Source: Mycolicibacterium neoaurum (GTDB taxonomy: Bacteria > Actinomycetota > Actinomycetes > Mycobacteriales > Mycobacteriaceae). From it: a stretch of DNA of 64,000 nt. The translations under genes and the position numbers were made by a program. Positions within the stretch are counted from its first letter, which is position 1. The number at the start of each line of letters is the position of its first letter. Below the pieces are notes generated by a model. That model worked only from the letters and a program-made list of their open reading frames with translations. It made no database searches and was not told the origin of the DNA. Shown here one piece after another: positions 57,705-64,000 of this stretch. Location: contig NZ_JAQIIX010000002.1 of assembly GCF_036946495.1 (NCBI RefSeq), positions 1,922,001-1,986,000 of the forward strand, read 5' to 3'.

Positions 57705-58297
57705 GTGCCGAACAGTCGTGCGGCCAGTGCGACCAGTGGCGCGTGCAGTGACCGGACGTCACCGGAGTCGCTGTCGGCCAATTCGTGGGTCGCCAGCGAC
57801 GCGATCGCCGCGACGAGCGCCCGGCAGGCGAACCGACCCTGCTCGTCGTCGATCCCGAACACCTCCTGGACGCTGTCGACCGTCCGCTGCTGCAACTGCA
57901 TCCGCGCGTGCAGGGCCTCCGGGCCTGCCGCGTAGACCTCGACGAGGTAGACGCGCGCCATGGCCGGGTCGCGGGCCAGGGTGTCCAGATAATTGGTCAG
58001 GACAGCGCTGAACACGTCCAGGGCGGTCGCTTTCTCCGGCAGCGTGCCTGCGGCGAGGCTGACCCGGTCGTGTATGCGCGCGTAGGCATCGAGGAAGCAG
58101 GCCTGCTTGCTGTCGTAGTGCTCGTAGAAGGTCTGTTTGGAGACCCGGGCCCGCTCGGAGATATCGGTGACGGTGGTGCCCGCAAAACCCTTGTCCTGCA
58201 ACACCTCACCGAGTGCGGCGATCATCCGCCGGCGCTGGTCGGCGGCGACTTCCTCGCGCGTGAGGCGGTGCCGTCCCGGCGGCAACTTGGCAGCCAC
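57701..58297 (-). CDS. TetR-family transcriptional regulator
   Basis: The product has 198 residues with the TetR HTH: RRRMIAALGEVLQDKGFAGTTVTDISERARVSKQTFYEHYDSKQACFLDAY (about 21-71). The C-terminal domain is helical, with RVYLVEVYAAGPEALHARM. I use GTG at 58297; an ATG at 58321 is an alternative with no better ribosome-binding site. It is divergent from a beta-lactamase-fold gene, whose promoter region carries an inverted repeat, so it probably represses that gene. Confidence 0.87.
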   Translation of the reverse strand: MAAKLPPGRHRLTREEVAADQRRRMIAALGEVLQDKGFAGTTVTDISERARVSKQTFYEHYDSKQACFLDAYARIHDRVSLAAGTLPEKATALDVFSAVLTNYLDTLARDPAMARVYLVEVYAAGPEALHARMQLQQRTVDSVQEVFGIDDEQGRFACRALVAAIASLATHELADSDSGDVRSLHAPLVALAARLFGT

Positions 58298-58332
58298 TGT
58301 GCATCCCCCCGCACTCCGCATGTCTCAATTGT

Positions 58333-58358
58333 GTACGTAATCGTTTATGATGCTACGT
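58333..58358. promoter_or_regulatory. Promoter with TATGAT -10 inside an ACGTA/TACGT inverted repeat
   Basis: TATGAT (58346-58351) is a near-perfect + strand -10. It is flanked by ACGTA (58335-58339) and TACGT (58353-58357), an inverted repeat in the TetR/beta-lactamase divergent region. A TetR bound here would block the promoter. The leader to the ATG at 58425 would be about 67 nt. Confidence 0.45.
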
Positions 58359-58424
58359 GCAGCAGTCGGCGTCGAGGGGTCGTCGACTCTGCCTCAACCG
58401 TTACCGACAGGTCGTGGTCCACCG

Positions 58425-59846
58425 ATGGCGAACCGTGTCCGGCTCTGCCGCGTGATGGGCGCCGTCGGCATCGTGTCCGCCGTGGTGGGCGCCATTGTGG
58501 CAGTGCCCGCCTGTGCGCACCCCGATCACCCGCGGTCGGCCGACATGCCCTCCTCGGTCCCATCTGCCCCCGGTTCGCCTGCGCCCACCGTGCCACCTGC
58601 ACCCGTCGTGCCCGCCGCCTTCGCCGCACTGGGCGGAGCGGTCGAGGAGGCGATCGCCGAGCACCGACTGCCGGGCGCGGTGGTTCAGGTGGGACACGGC
58701 GGTGCCGTGGTCTTCCGCAGCACCTTCGGCGTCCGCAAGCTGGCCGGCGAACCGGGACTGGACGGGGCACCGGGTCCTGCGGAGCCGATGACCATCGACA
58801 CTCTTTTCGATCTGGCCTCCCTGACGAAGAGCCTGGCCACCGCGACGGCCGTGATGCAATTGCACGAGCGGGGCATGGTGGACCTCGACGAACCGGTGCA
58901 GACCTATCTCCCCGGGTTCAACCCGGCCGGTGATCCGCGTCGCGCGTTGGTCACCGTGCGGATGCTGCTCAACCACTCCTCGGGTATCGCGGGAGACCTG
59001 AGCCTGGATGGTCCCTGGGGGCTGGAGAAGCCGGACAAGGCCGAGGGCCTCCGCCGCGCTCAGGGCGCGTGGGTGGTGGGTGAACCGGGACTGGGCTTCC
59101 ACTACTCGGATATCGGTTTCATCCTGCTCGGCGCGATCGTGGAGACGTTGACCGGTCGCGATATCGACGAACAGGCCGCTGCTGCGGTGTTCGCACCGCT
59201 GGGCATGGCCGATACCCGCTATCTGCCTCTTGCTAAAGCCTGTGGGCCGCGCGGTGTCAGAGGCGGTGCGGTGGTGCCGGAACCGGACGCTCCGCGGACC
59301 GTCCGGTGTGCGCCGGGGGCCTGGTCGACCGACCTGCTTGGGCGTATCGCACCGACCTCGCACGATGGGGACAGCCCGGGGCGCAATCCCGATTTCGGCC
59401 ATCTGCTGCGCGGTACCGTCCACGACCCGACCGCTCGCCGGATGGGCGGTGCGACGGGCAGTGCAGGAGTTTTCACCACCGCGACCGATGTCGGCCGGTT
59501 CGCCCAAGCCCTGCTCGACCGGCTGGCCGGCCGTCCCAGTCCGTTCCCGCTGACACGGGCGTCGGCGGAACTCATGACGCGTGGCCAGGAGCTGCCCGAC
59601 GGAAATGTGCGCGCCCTCGGCTGGGATGTCGACACCGCGCATTCTGCACCGCGCGGGTCGCTGCTGCCCGTCGGCGGTTTCGGCCACACCGGCTTCACGG
59701 GTACCTCACTGTGGATCGATCCCGCGTCGGACACCTACATCGTCGTTCTGGCCAACGCCATCCACCAGCCGGGCGGCCCACCCATCGGCTCGCTGGCCGG
59801 CCGGGTCGCCACCGAGGCGGCACGTGTCCTGCATCTCTATGGCTGA
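58425..59846 (+). CDS. Exported serine beta-lactamase-fold hydrolase (class C/esterase type)
   Basis: The product has 473 residues. The signal segment MGAVGIVSAVVGAIVAVPAC is followed by a Pro/Ser linker to ~64. The penicillin-binding-type catalytic motifs are SLTK (Ser132, Lys135), YSDIG (the usual Y-S-N position) and HTGFTG near the C-terminus, which replaces KTG as in class C-like esterases and EstB. The cysteine at 30 could be lipidated, although Pro at -2 is unusual. It may act on beta-lactams, peptidoglycan peptides or esters; this cannot be decided. The N-terminal extension before ATG 58425 is rejected as the frame enters the promoter. Confidence 0.85.
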   Translation: MANRVRLCRVMGAVGIVSAVVGAIVAVPACAHPDHPRSADMPSSVPSAPGSPAPTVPPAPVVPAAFAALGGAVEEAIAEHRLPGAVVQVGHGGAVVFRSTFGVRKLAGEPGLDGAPGPAEPMTIDTLFDLASLTKSLATATAVMQLHERGMVDLDEPVQTYLPGFNPAGDPRRALVTVRMLLNHSSGIAGDLSLDGPWGLEKPDKAEGLRRAQGAWVVGEPGLGFHYSDIGFILLGAIVETLTGRDIDEQAAAAVFAPLGMADTRYLPLAKACGPRGVRGGAVVPEPDAPRTVRCAPGAWSTDLLGRIAPTSHDGDSPGRNPDFGHLLRGTVHDPTARRMGGATGSAGVFTTATDVGRFAQALLDRLAGRPSPFPLTRASAELMTRGQELPDGNVRALGWDVDTAHSAPRGSLLPVGGFGHTGFTGTSLWIDPASDTYIVVLANAIHQPGGPPIGSLAGRVATEAARVLHLYG

Positions 59847-59922
59847 GGGCGGGAATCAAACCGACGGGGGGTGCTGTTGAAGCGGATATCGGAACAGCAG
59901 TCACAAGAAAGAGGCGAGACCG

Positions 59923-60135
59923 ATGAAGAAGATCGGATTGGCGGGCATGATCGCCGGGGCATTCACCGCAGCAGTCGTCGGGCTGGCCGGTCCCGCACAG
60001 GCGCAAGCGCCCATCGACATGGTGCCGCAGACCGACGGGATCTACTACCCGGACAACAACGACTATTACCCGTGGTTCAACCAGTTGTACCCCACGGTGA
60101 AGGTGCCTCAGGTCGACACCTCCGTCCGGCACTGA
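59923..60135 (+). CDS. Small secreted Tyr/Pro-rich protein
   Basis: A 70-residue protein: a clear signal peptide (KKIGLAGMIAGAFTAAVVGL...AQA, cleavage near residue 28), leaving a ~42-residue mature peptide with IYYPDNNDYYPWFNQLYP, very rich in Tyr, Asp, Asn and Pro, and no cysteine. AAAGAGG lies upstream of the ATG. I recognise no family. It is followed by a strong hairpin and faces another small secreted protein. Confidence 0.75.
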   Translation: MKKIGLAGMIAGAFTAAVVGLAGPAQAQAPIDMVPQTDGIYYPDNNDYYPWFNQLYPTVKVPQVDTSVRH

Positions 60136-60148
60136 TACTTCAACACAG

Positions 60149-60195
60149 CACATACAGTGAGGGCGCCCGCATTGCGGGCGCCCTCACTGTATGTG
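60149..60195. terminator. Perfect 22-bp hairpin terminator between two convergent small genes
   Basis: Arms at 60149-60170 and 60174-60195 are exact complements, with an ATT loop. It starts 13 nt after the stop of the gene at 59923 and lies 100 nt before the stop of the minus-strand gene. No U-tract follows. It probably ends both transcripts. Confidence 0.85.
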
Positions 60196-60295
60196 GCGAC
60201 CAGCGCCGAATCTGCCCGGCTACCAGAGAAATCAGAGCGATCGGGCAGCGCGGCGGAGAGGCCCGGTCTGCACAGAAGCGTGCTGTTCCGGCGGT

Positions 60296-60544
60296 TCAGA
60301 GTATTCCGATACCTCCGCTCCAGGGCCACATTCCGAACTGGGTCTCACCCAGCTCGCCCGGGGAACTGGTGAGCTGAGCGTCACCGGGGCTCTGGCATAC
60401 CGTCGACGAGCCGGAGACTATGTTGCCGGCGTTGGTGCAGGATGGTGTCTCGGGCTCGTCTGCTGCAGCCAATGGTGCGGCCAAGACGGGTCCACAGATG
60501 CCGGTCGCGGTGAGCAGAGCGGCGATGGCCAAGCGGGCGTTCAT
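60296..60544 (-). CDS. Small secreted protein with two cysteines
   Basis: An 82-residue protein. The signal peptide (ARLAIAALLTATGICGPVLAAPLAAA) ends near residue 27. The mature part has PSCTNAGNIVSGSSTVCQSPGDAQLTSSPG, with two cysteines that may pair, and ends in the hydrophobic FGMWPWSGGIGIL. Similar short secreted proteins are common in mycobacteria, with unknown role. AGGAAAGG lies 9 nt before ATG 60544; the longer upstream frame lacks such support. Confidence 0.72.
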   Translation of the reverse strand: MNARLAIAALLTATGICGPVLAAPLAAADEPETPSCTNAGNIVSGSSTVCQSPGDAQLTSSPGELGETQFGMWPWSGGIGIL

Positions 60545-60654
60545 ATCTCGTAACCTTTCCTCGGTGCAGCGATCATAAGTAGCGATAGCGACCGCCGCGG
60601 CACCTAGTGAAATCAGCCAGCGTGTGCGAAGGAATCCTGCAGTCATCTGCCAGG

Positions 60655-60682
60655 TTTGAGATTGACCACCGTGGCCTACAGT
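60655..60682 (+). promoter_or_regulatory. Promoter of the second haemophore-fold gene
   Basis: TTTGAG (60655-60660) and TACAGT (60677-60682) are spaced 16 nt apart. The predicted start near 60689 leaves a ~30-nt leader with GGAGG before the ATG at 60720. Confidence 0.45.
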
Positions 60683-60719
60683 AGCGCTGAGAAGTCGTCA
60701 ATTGTGATAGGAGGCAACA

Positions 60720-61091
60720 ATGTTGAATGCCACGCGCCGTCTTGTGATCGGAGCCTTGGGTGCTGCGGCCATTGCTGGTGTGGCGGCAGCCCCGCCGGCA
60801 ATCGCCGAGCCTCCGCGGGCGCCCGACCACTGCACCGCGGCGGACCTCGCCGGCATAGCGGCCGGGGTGTCTGCTTCGACTTCGGCCTACCTGTTCACCC
60901 ATCAACAGGCCAACGAGTTCTTCACCAGTCTGCATCCGTTGCCCGATAATCAGAAGCAGGCAAAGGTCGATGCCTTCTTCGCAGCGAACCCGCAGATGGC
61001 TGCTGAGCTCAAAGGGATACGTAAACCACTGCAGGAAGCCAAGATTCGATGCGGAGATACCAACGGCGACGGTGTCGTGGACATCCTCTAG
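60720..61091 (+). CDS. Secreted haem-binding (MHB/haemophore-fold) protein
   Basis: The product has 123 residues. The signal peptide ends near AIAEPP (residue ~28). The mature helical domain has DHCTAADLAGIAAGVSASTSAYLFTHQQANEFFTSL and an AKVDAFFAANPQMAAELKGIRKPLQEAKIRC end, the MHB pattern seen in Rv0203, with two cysteines for a disulfide. A short acidic tail, GDTNGDGVVDIL, looks like a dockerin- or EF-hand-like calcium loop. It is the second haemophore-fold protein in this window. Confidence 0.82.
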   Translation: MLNATRRLVIGALGAAAIAGVAAAPPAIAEPPRAPDHCTAADLAGIAAGVSASTSAYLFTHQQANEFFTSLHPLPDNQKQAKVDAFFAANPQMAAELKGIRKPLQEAKIRCGDTNGDGVVDIL

Positions 61092-61139
61092 CCGACGAAC
61101 CGGCCAGGCTGACGTGCACTGTCGGAATGCGGCACGGCT

Positions 61140-62777
61140 TCAGCGCGGCTTCGGGTCCTCGACGGCTTCGGGTTCGGGGTCGAGATCTGGATCGACCGTC
61201 GCCGGAACGGGGCCACCGCCAACCTGATCGGCAAGCTCCAGTCCGGCGCCGGCGTAGACGTTGAAGGCGATCTCGACACCCTGTTCCTTGGCCCACGCCA
61301 CCTCGTCGTCGTAGCGGGCCACCGCGGCGACGGTGCCGCTGAAACCCGATTCGCGCAGACAGTCCAGTGCGGTGACGTTGGCGCCATGCCGGGGCATCGC
61401 CAGGATGGCGATGCGGGCCGATTCGGAATGCCGTAGCCGGTGCCAGAAATCCAGATCGGTGGCATCACCCTCGACGACCCGCAGCCCGTCCTCGGCGAGC
61501 CGCTGGATGCGGCGTCCGTCGTAATCCACGCCGACGACCCGCAAACCGTAGTGATCGGTGAGGCGTTGATACGCCGCGAACCCGACGCGGCCCATACCGA
61601 TCACGACGACCTCGGCGTCGCCGGCATCGACAGGCCGTTCCTCGGGCTGCAGTTTCTGTTCGTCCTGGGCGGGCAGCCGGGCGGCGATCTTCTCCACCAT
61701 CAGGTGTCCGCGACCGTTCACCAAGGCCGAGACCACGAAGCTCAATGCCACCGCGATGGACATCTCGACCAGCCAGGCGGGCGCCAGCATGCCTGCCGAG
61801 ACGCCGACCGAGACCACGATGAGGCCGAACTCGGAGTAGTTCATCAGGCTCAGCCCTGCCAGCAGCGAGGTGCGGTGCCGCAGCCGCATCAGTGACAGCA
61901 GGACGACGTACCACCCGGCCTTGAACGGCAGCAGCAGCACCATGAGCACCGCGACGCCGATGGTCGGGAGATCGGGCAGTCCGGTCAACCCGATCGACAC
62001 GAAGAAGCCGACCAACAGAAGTTCCTTGATGTGGAACAGCGAACGGGCCAGCTCCGAGGATGCCGAATGCGATGCCAGCAGGACTCCGATGATCAACGCG
62101 CCGAGGTCACCCTTGAGGCCGACGGCCGAGAACAGCGCGTAACCGGGGACGAAAGCCATCACGATGCCGAACAGCGACTGCATCTCGCCGTGTCCGAGCC
62201 TGGTCCAGACCTTGCGCAGCACGCGGGTCAGGGGCCACAGACCGACCAGTGCCAGAGCCCATGGGCTGGGCAGGTGGCCACTGGTCGCGGTCAGGAACAC
62301 CACCGCGACGATGTCCTGCATGACCAGGATTCCGATCGCGACGCGGCCGTACAGCGCGTGCGATTCGCCCCGCTCCTCCAGCACCTTCACCACGAAGACG
62401 GTGCTGGAGAAGGACAGCGCGAAGGCCAGCAGCGCAATGGTCTGCACACTCTGCCCGGTCAGCATGGACATCCCGGCGACCGCCGCCAGCCACAGTGCGG
62501 CACCGCCGAACACGACGCTGATGAGCATGTGCACCGATGTCGTCAGCCACACCTCGCGCCGGAGCAGGATCCGCACGTCGAGTTTGAGTCCGATGGCGAA
62601 CAGCAGCAGGGTGACGCCCAGGTCAGCCAGGATTTCCAACTGCGGGATGTGCTCGACATCCAGGGCATTGATGACGAAGCCGGCTGCCAGGAATCCGACC
62701 AGTGGGGGGAGTCGGACCGCCATGGCGAGTCCGCCGAGCCCGAACGTCACGACGAGGTAGATGGCAACGGTCGTCAT
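61140..62777 (-). CDS. CPA2-family cation:proton antiporter with TrkA-N domain (KefB-like)
   Basis: A 545-residue protein. About 12 membrane helices (residues ~5-365) form the Na+/H+ exchanger domain, with LADLGVTLLLFAIGLKLDVR, FALSFSSTVFVVKVLEERGE and ALIIGVLLASHSASSELA. A cytosolic TrkA-N/RCK Rossmann domain starts near 393 (VVVIGMGRVGFAAYQRL) with the acidic VVGVDYDG, suggesting NAD(H) gating. It probably exchanges K+ or Na+ for H+. ATG at 62777 starts at the first helix. The TetR gene upstream on the same strand is 81 nt away. Confidence 0.9.
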   Translation of the reverse strand: MTTVAIYLVVTFGLGGLAMAVRLPPLVGFLAAGFVINALDVEHIPQLEILADLGVTLLLFAIGLKLDVRILLRREVWLTTSVHMLISVVFGGAALWLAAVAGMSMLTGQSVQTIALLAFALSFSSTVFVVKVLEERGESHALYGRVAIGILVMQDIVAVVFLTATSGHLPSPWALALVGLWPLTRVLRKVWTRLGHGEMQSLFGIVMAFVPGYALFSAVGLKGDLGALIIGVLLASHSASSELARSLFHIKELLLVGFFVSIGLTGLPDLPTIGVAVLMVLLLPFKAGWYVVLLSLMRLRHRTSLLAGLSLMNYSEFGLIVVSVGVSAGMLAPAWLVEMSIAVALSFVVSALVNGRGHLMVEKIAARLPAQDEQKLQPEERPVDAGDAEVVVIGMGRVGFAAYQRLTDHYGLRVVGVDYDGRRIQRLAEDGLRVVEGDATDLDFWHRLRHSESARIAILAMPRHGANVTALDCLRESGFSGTVAAVARYDDEVAWAKEQGVEIAFNVYAGAGLELADQVGGGPVPATVDPDLDPEPEAVEDPKPR

Positions 62778-62858
62778 GGGCGGCTCGGGTCCTCCGGAAG
62801 GCTCGTCGGGTGTGGCGAGCCCTCAGTATCGCGGCAACGGCCGCAGATCTCTCACCGG

Positions 62859-63434
62859 TTACGGTGCCGAACCGAGGTGGGCGAACACCGTGGCGACGGA
62901 TTCGGCCATGGTGCGCGCCTCACCCGCCGCCCACCGGCGCCATGCGAGATCGAGGCAGGCCAGGGCCGCGACGATGACCGGTCGGGCGGCCTCGGGCGTG
63001 TCGATGCGGGCGGCCAGCACCGGGGTGAGGGCGTCTTCGTAGGCGAAGCGGCGCTGAGCCATCCGGGTGCGCAGTGACACGATGGAGTTGATCATCCGCA
63101 CCCGCGAGCGCTCCAGCTCAGAGTGCTCGTCGATGTGGGTCAATGCGTCGACGAAGGCGCGCTGCATCAACTGCCATGGCGTTTCGTCGGTCCGCGGTGG
63201 GAGATCCTGCAGGACCGCGACGTAGTCGATCGAGGACGCCTCGATGGCCGCGAGGACGGCATCCTCCTTGGACCCGAAATAGCGGAAGAACGTGGCCCGG
63301 GAGATGCCGACCTCACCGGCGGCCTCTTCGACCGTCACCGCATCGAACCCCCGCCGGGCGAACAACTCGCTCATCGCCTGCGCAATCTCGGTGCGCAGGG
63401 CTAGACGTGCGCGCTCCCGTACTCCGGCGGCCAT
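62859..63434 (-). CDS. TetR-family transcriptional regulator
   Basis: The product has 191 residues. The HTH region is RTEIAQAMSELFARRGFDAVTVEEAAGEVGISRATFFRYFGSKEDAVLAAIEAS (about 14-67), including the TetR FFRYFGSKE. ATG at 63434 has a TAGTCT -10 exactly 6 nt upstream. It is divergent from an MFS exporter gene across a region with two inverted repeats, so it is probably the local repressor of that pump. Confidence 0.9.
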   Translation of the reverse strand: MAAGVRERARLALRTEIAQAMSELFARRGFDAVTVEEAAGEVGISRATFFRYFGSKEDAVLAAIEASSIDYVAVLQDLPPRTDETPWQLMQRAFVDALTHIDEHSELERSRVRMINSIVSLRTRMAQRRFAYEDALTPVLAARIDTPEAARPVIVAALACLDLAWRRWAAGEARTMAESVATVFAHLGSAP

Positions 63435-63440
63435 GGGGCA

Positions 63441-63446
63441 AGACTA
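63441..63446 (-). promoter_or_regulatory. -10 element TAGTCT of the TetR gene
   Basis: On the minus strand TAGTCT ends 6 nt before the ATG at 63434, the spacing of a leaderless transcript. Confidence 0.5.
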
Positions 63447-63452
63447 ACGCAA

Positions 63453-63522
63453 CTGATCCGGAATATCAGAAGAGAAACCGCAGCTTTAATTTGATACTCA
63501 GTCTCACGCGACGGTAGCGTGA
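63453..63522. promoter_or_regulatory. Two inverted repeats in the TetR/MFS divergent region
   Basis: CTGAT (63453-63457) with ATCAG (63465-63469) lies near the TetR promoter. TCACGC (63504-63509) with GCGTGA (63517-63522) overlaps a TAGCGT -10 candidate (63515-63520) for the MFS gene. Either may be the TetR operator. Confidence 0.35.
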
Positions 63523-63548
63523 CTCGGGCCAGGCGAGGGAGGATGTTG

Positions 63549-64000
63549 ATGACAGTCGATACCCGGGCAGCGGTGAGTACCCCGCCCGAGCCGCCGGCGG
63601 CCGATGTGTGCAGCGGTCGGGTTGTCGGGGCGCTGGCCTTCGCCGGGATGACGGCGGCCTTCACCCAGACCATCCTCATCCCGATCCAGGGTGAGCTCCC
63701 GCAGCTGCTCGACGCATCCAGCGGCCAGACCGCGTGGGTCATCACCATCACCCTGTTGGTCGCCGCCATCTGCACGCCGATCTCCGGGAAGCTCGGCGAT
63801 ATGTACGGCAAGCGCCGCATCGCGCTGAGCCTGCTCGGTGTCCTCATGCTCGGTTCCGTCGTCGCAGCGCTGTCCTCGACAGTGGTCCCGCTGATCGTCG
63901 GAAGGGGACTCCAGGGTGTCGGCATGGGAGTCATCCCGCTCGGTATCGCCATCCTGCGCGATACCCTCACCGCCGACCGGCTCGGCTCGGGCATCGCCCT
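63549..64000 (+). CDS. MFS drug transporter, N-terminal part (3' end outside window)
   Basis: The frame is open to the window edge; 150 complete codons are present. A polar start (about 1-25) is followed by helix 1 (VGALAFAGMTAAFTQTILIPI), and motif A between helices 2 and 3 is GKLGDMYGKRR, intact. The GQTAWVITITLLVAAICTPISG segment is typical of the DHA2 (14-helix) drug:H+ antiporters. GGGAGG lies 6 nt before the ATG at 63549. The divergent TetR suggests a regulated efflux pump. The substrate is unknown. Confidence 0.85.
   Translation, partial: MTVDTRAAVSTPPEPPAADVCSGRVVGALAFAGMTAAFTQTILIPIQGELPQLLDASSGQTAWVITITLLVAAICTPISGKLGDMYGKRRIALSLLGVLMLGSVVAALSSTVVPLIVGRGLQGVGMGVIPLGIAILRDTLTADRLGSGIA

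Overview
The window is high-GC actinobacterial DNA from a mycobacterium, most likely a rapid-growing Mycolicibacterium. It keeps, in order, much of the gene series known from M. tuberculosis as Rv0166 to Rv0203: fadD5, the mce1 operon, a pirin, sigG, monoacylglycerol lipase, Rv0184/0185/0187, ilvD, ricR, an MFS pump, an L,D-transpeptidase, zmp1, omamA/omamB, Rv0201c, mmpL11 and the Rv0203 haemophore. Genes absent from that M. tuberculosis order are interleaved. Its two-subunit atypical type II topoisomerase resembles the one known from M. smegmatis. I see no rRNA, tRNA, insertion sequence, prophage or CRISPR array. No gene-free stretch exceeds 300 bases.

Layout. Bases 1-13.5 kb hold the 3' end of fadD5 and then, all on +, yrbE1A-yrbE1B-mce1A-F-mam1A-D. 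This is a complete Mce1 lipid (fatty/mycolic acid) importer: two YrbE permeases, six MlaD-type Mce proteins (Mce1E a lipoprotein) and four Mce-associated membrane proteins. Bases 13.5-26.9 kb hold mixed accessory genes: DUF1275, two SDRs, a secreted PE-PPE-like protein, a TetR/saccharopine-dehydrogenase-like pair facing a GNAT gene, a phosphodiester glycosidase, a stress membrane protein, a sugar-dehydrogenase-like lipoprotein, pirin/MarR, an NDMA-dependent alcohol dehydrogenase and a PhnB-like protein. Bases 26.9-46.6 kb are the conserved sigG-to-mmpL11 segment. It includes a copper-type DUF305-RicR operon, a cell-wall L,D-transpeptidase, the Zmp1 protease, and OmamA/OmamB, which are known accessory factors of Mce transporters.

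Bases 46.6-64 kb look more strain- or genus-specific. They hold a PrrAB-like two-component system, a fatty-acid-hydroxylase-family membrane enzyme with an AraC regulator, the atypical topoisomerase operon, a DCC thiol oxidoreductase, an NDH-2-like flavoprotein, a YbdK-type glutamate-cysteine ligase, and a TetR/beta-lactamase-fold pair. They end with three small secreted proteins (one a second haemophore-fold protein), a CPA2 antiporter with a TrkA-N domain, and a TetR facing an MFS gene that runs off the window.

Regulation visible in the sequence. Many genes carry a TANNNT -10 element 6-7 nt before the start codon, as in leaderless mycobacterial transcripts. Good operator candidates lie upstream of the DUF305-ricR operon (RicR/CsoR-type), upstream of the alcohol dehydrogenase (KstR-type), and between the TetR and GNAT genes (tandem boxes). 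Three perfect hairpins of 18-22 bp act as probable terminators. In the mce1 operon most cistrons overlap by ATGA or GTGA. Two tiny ORFs (before yrbE1A and between mce1A and mce1B) extend this chain of translational coupling.
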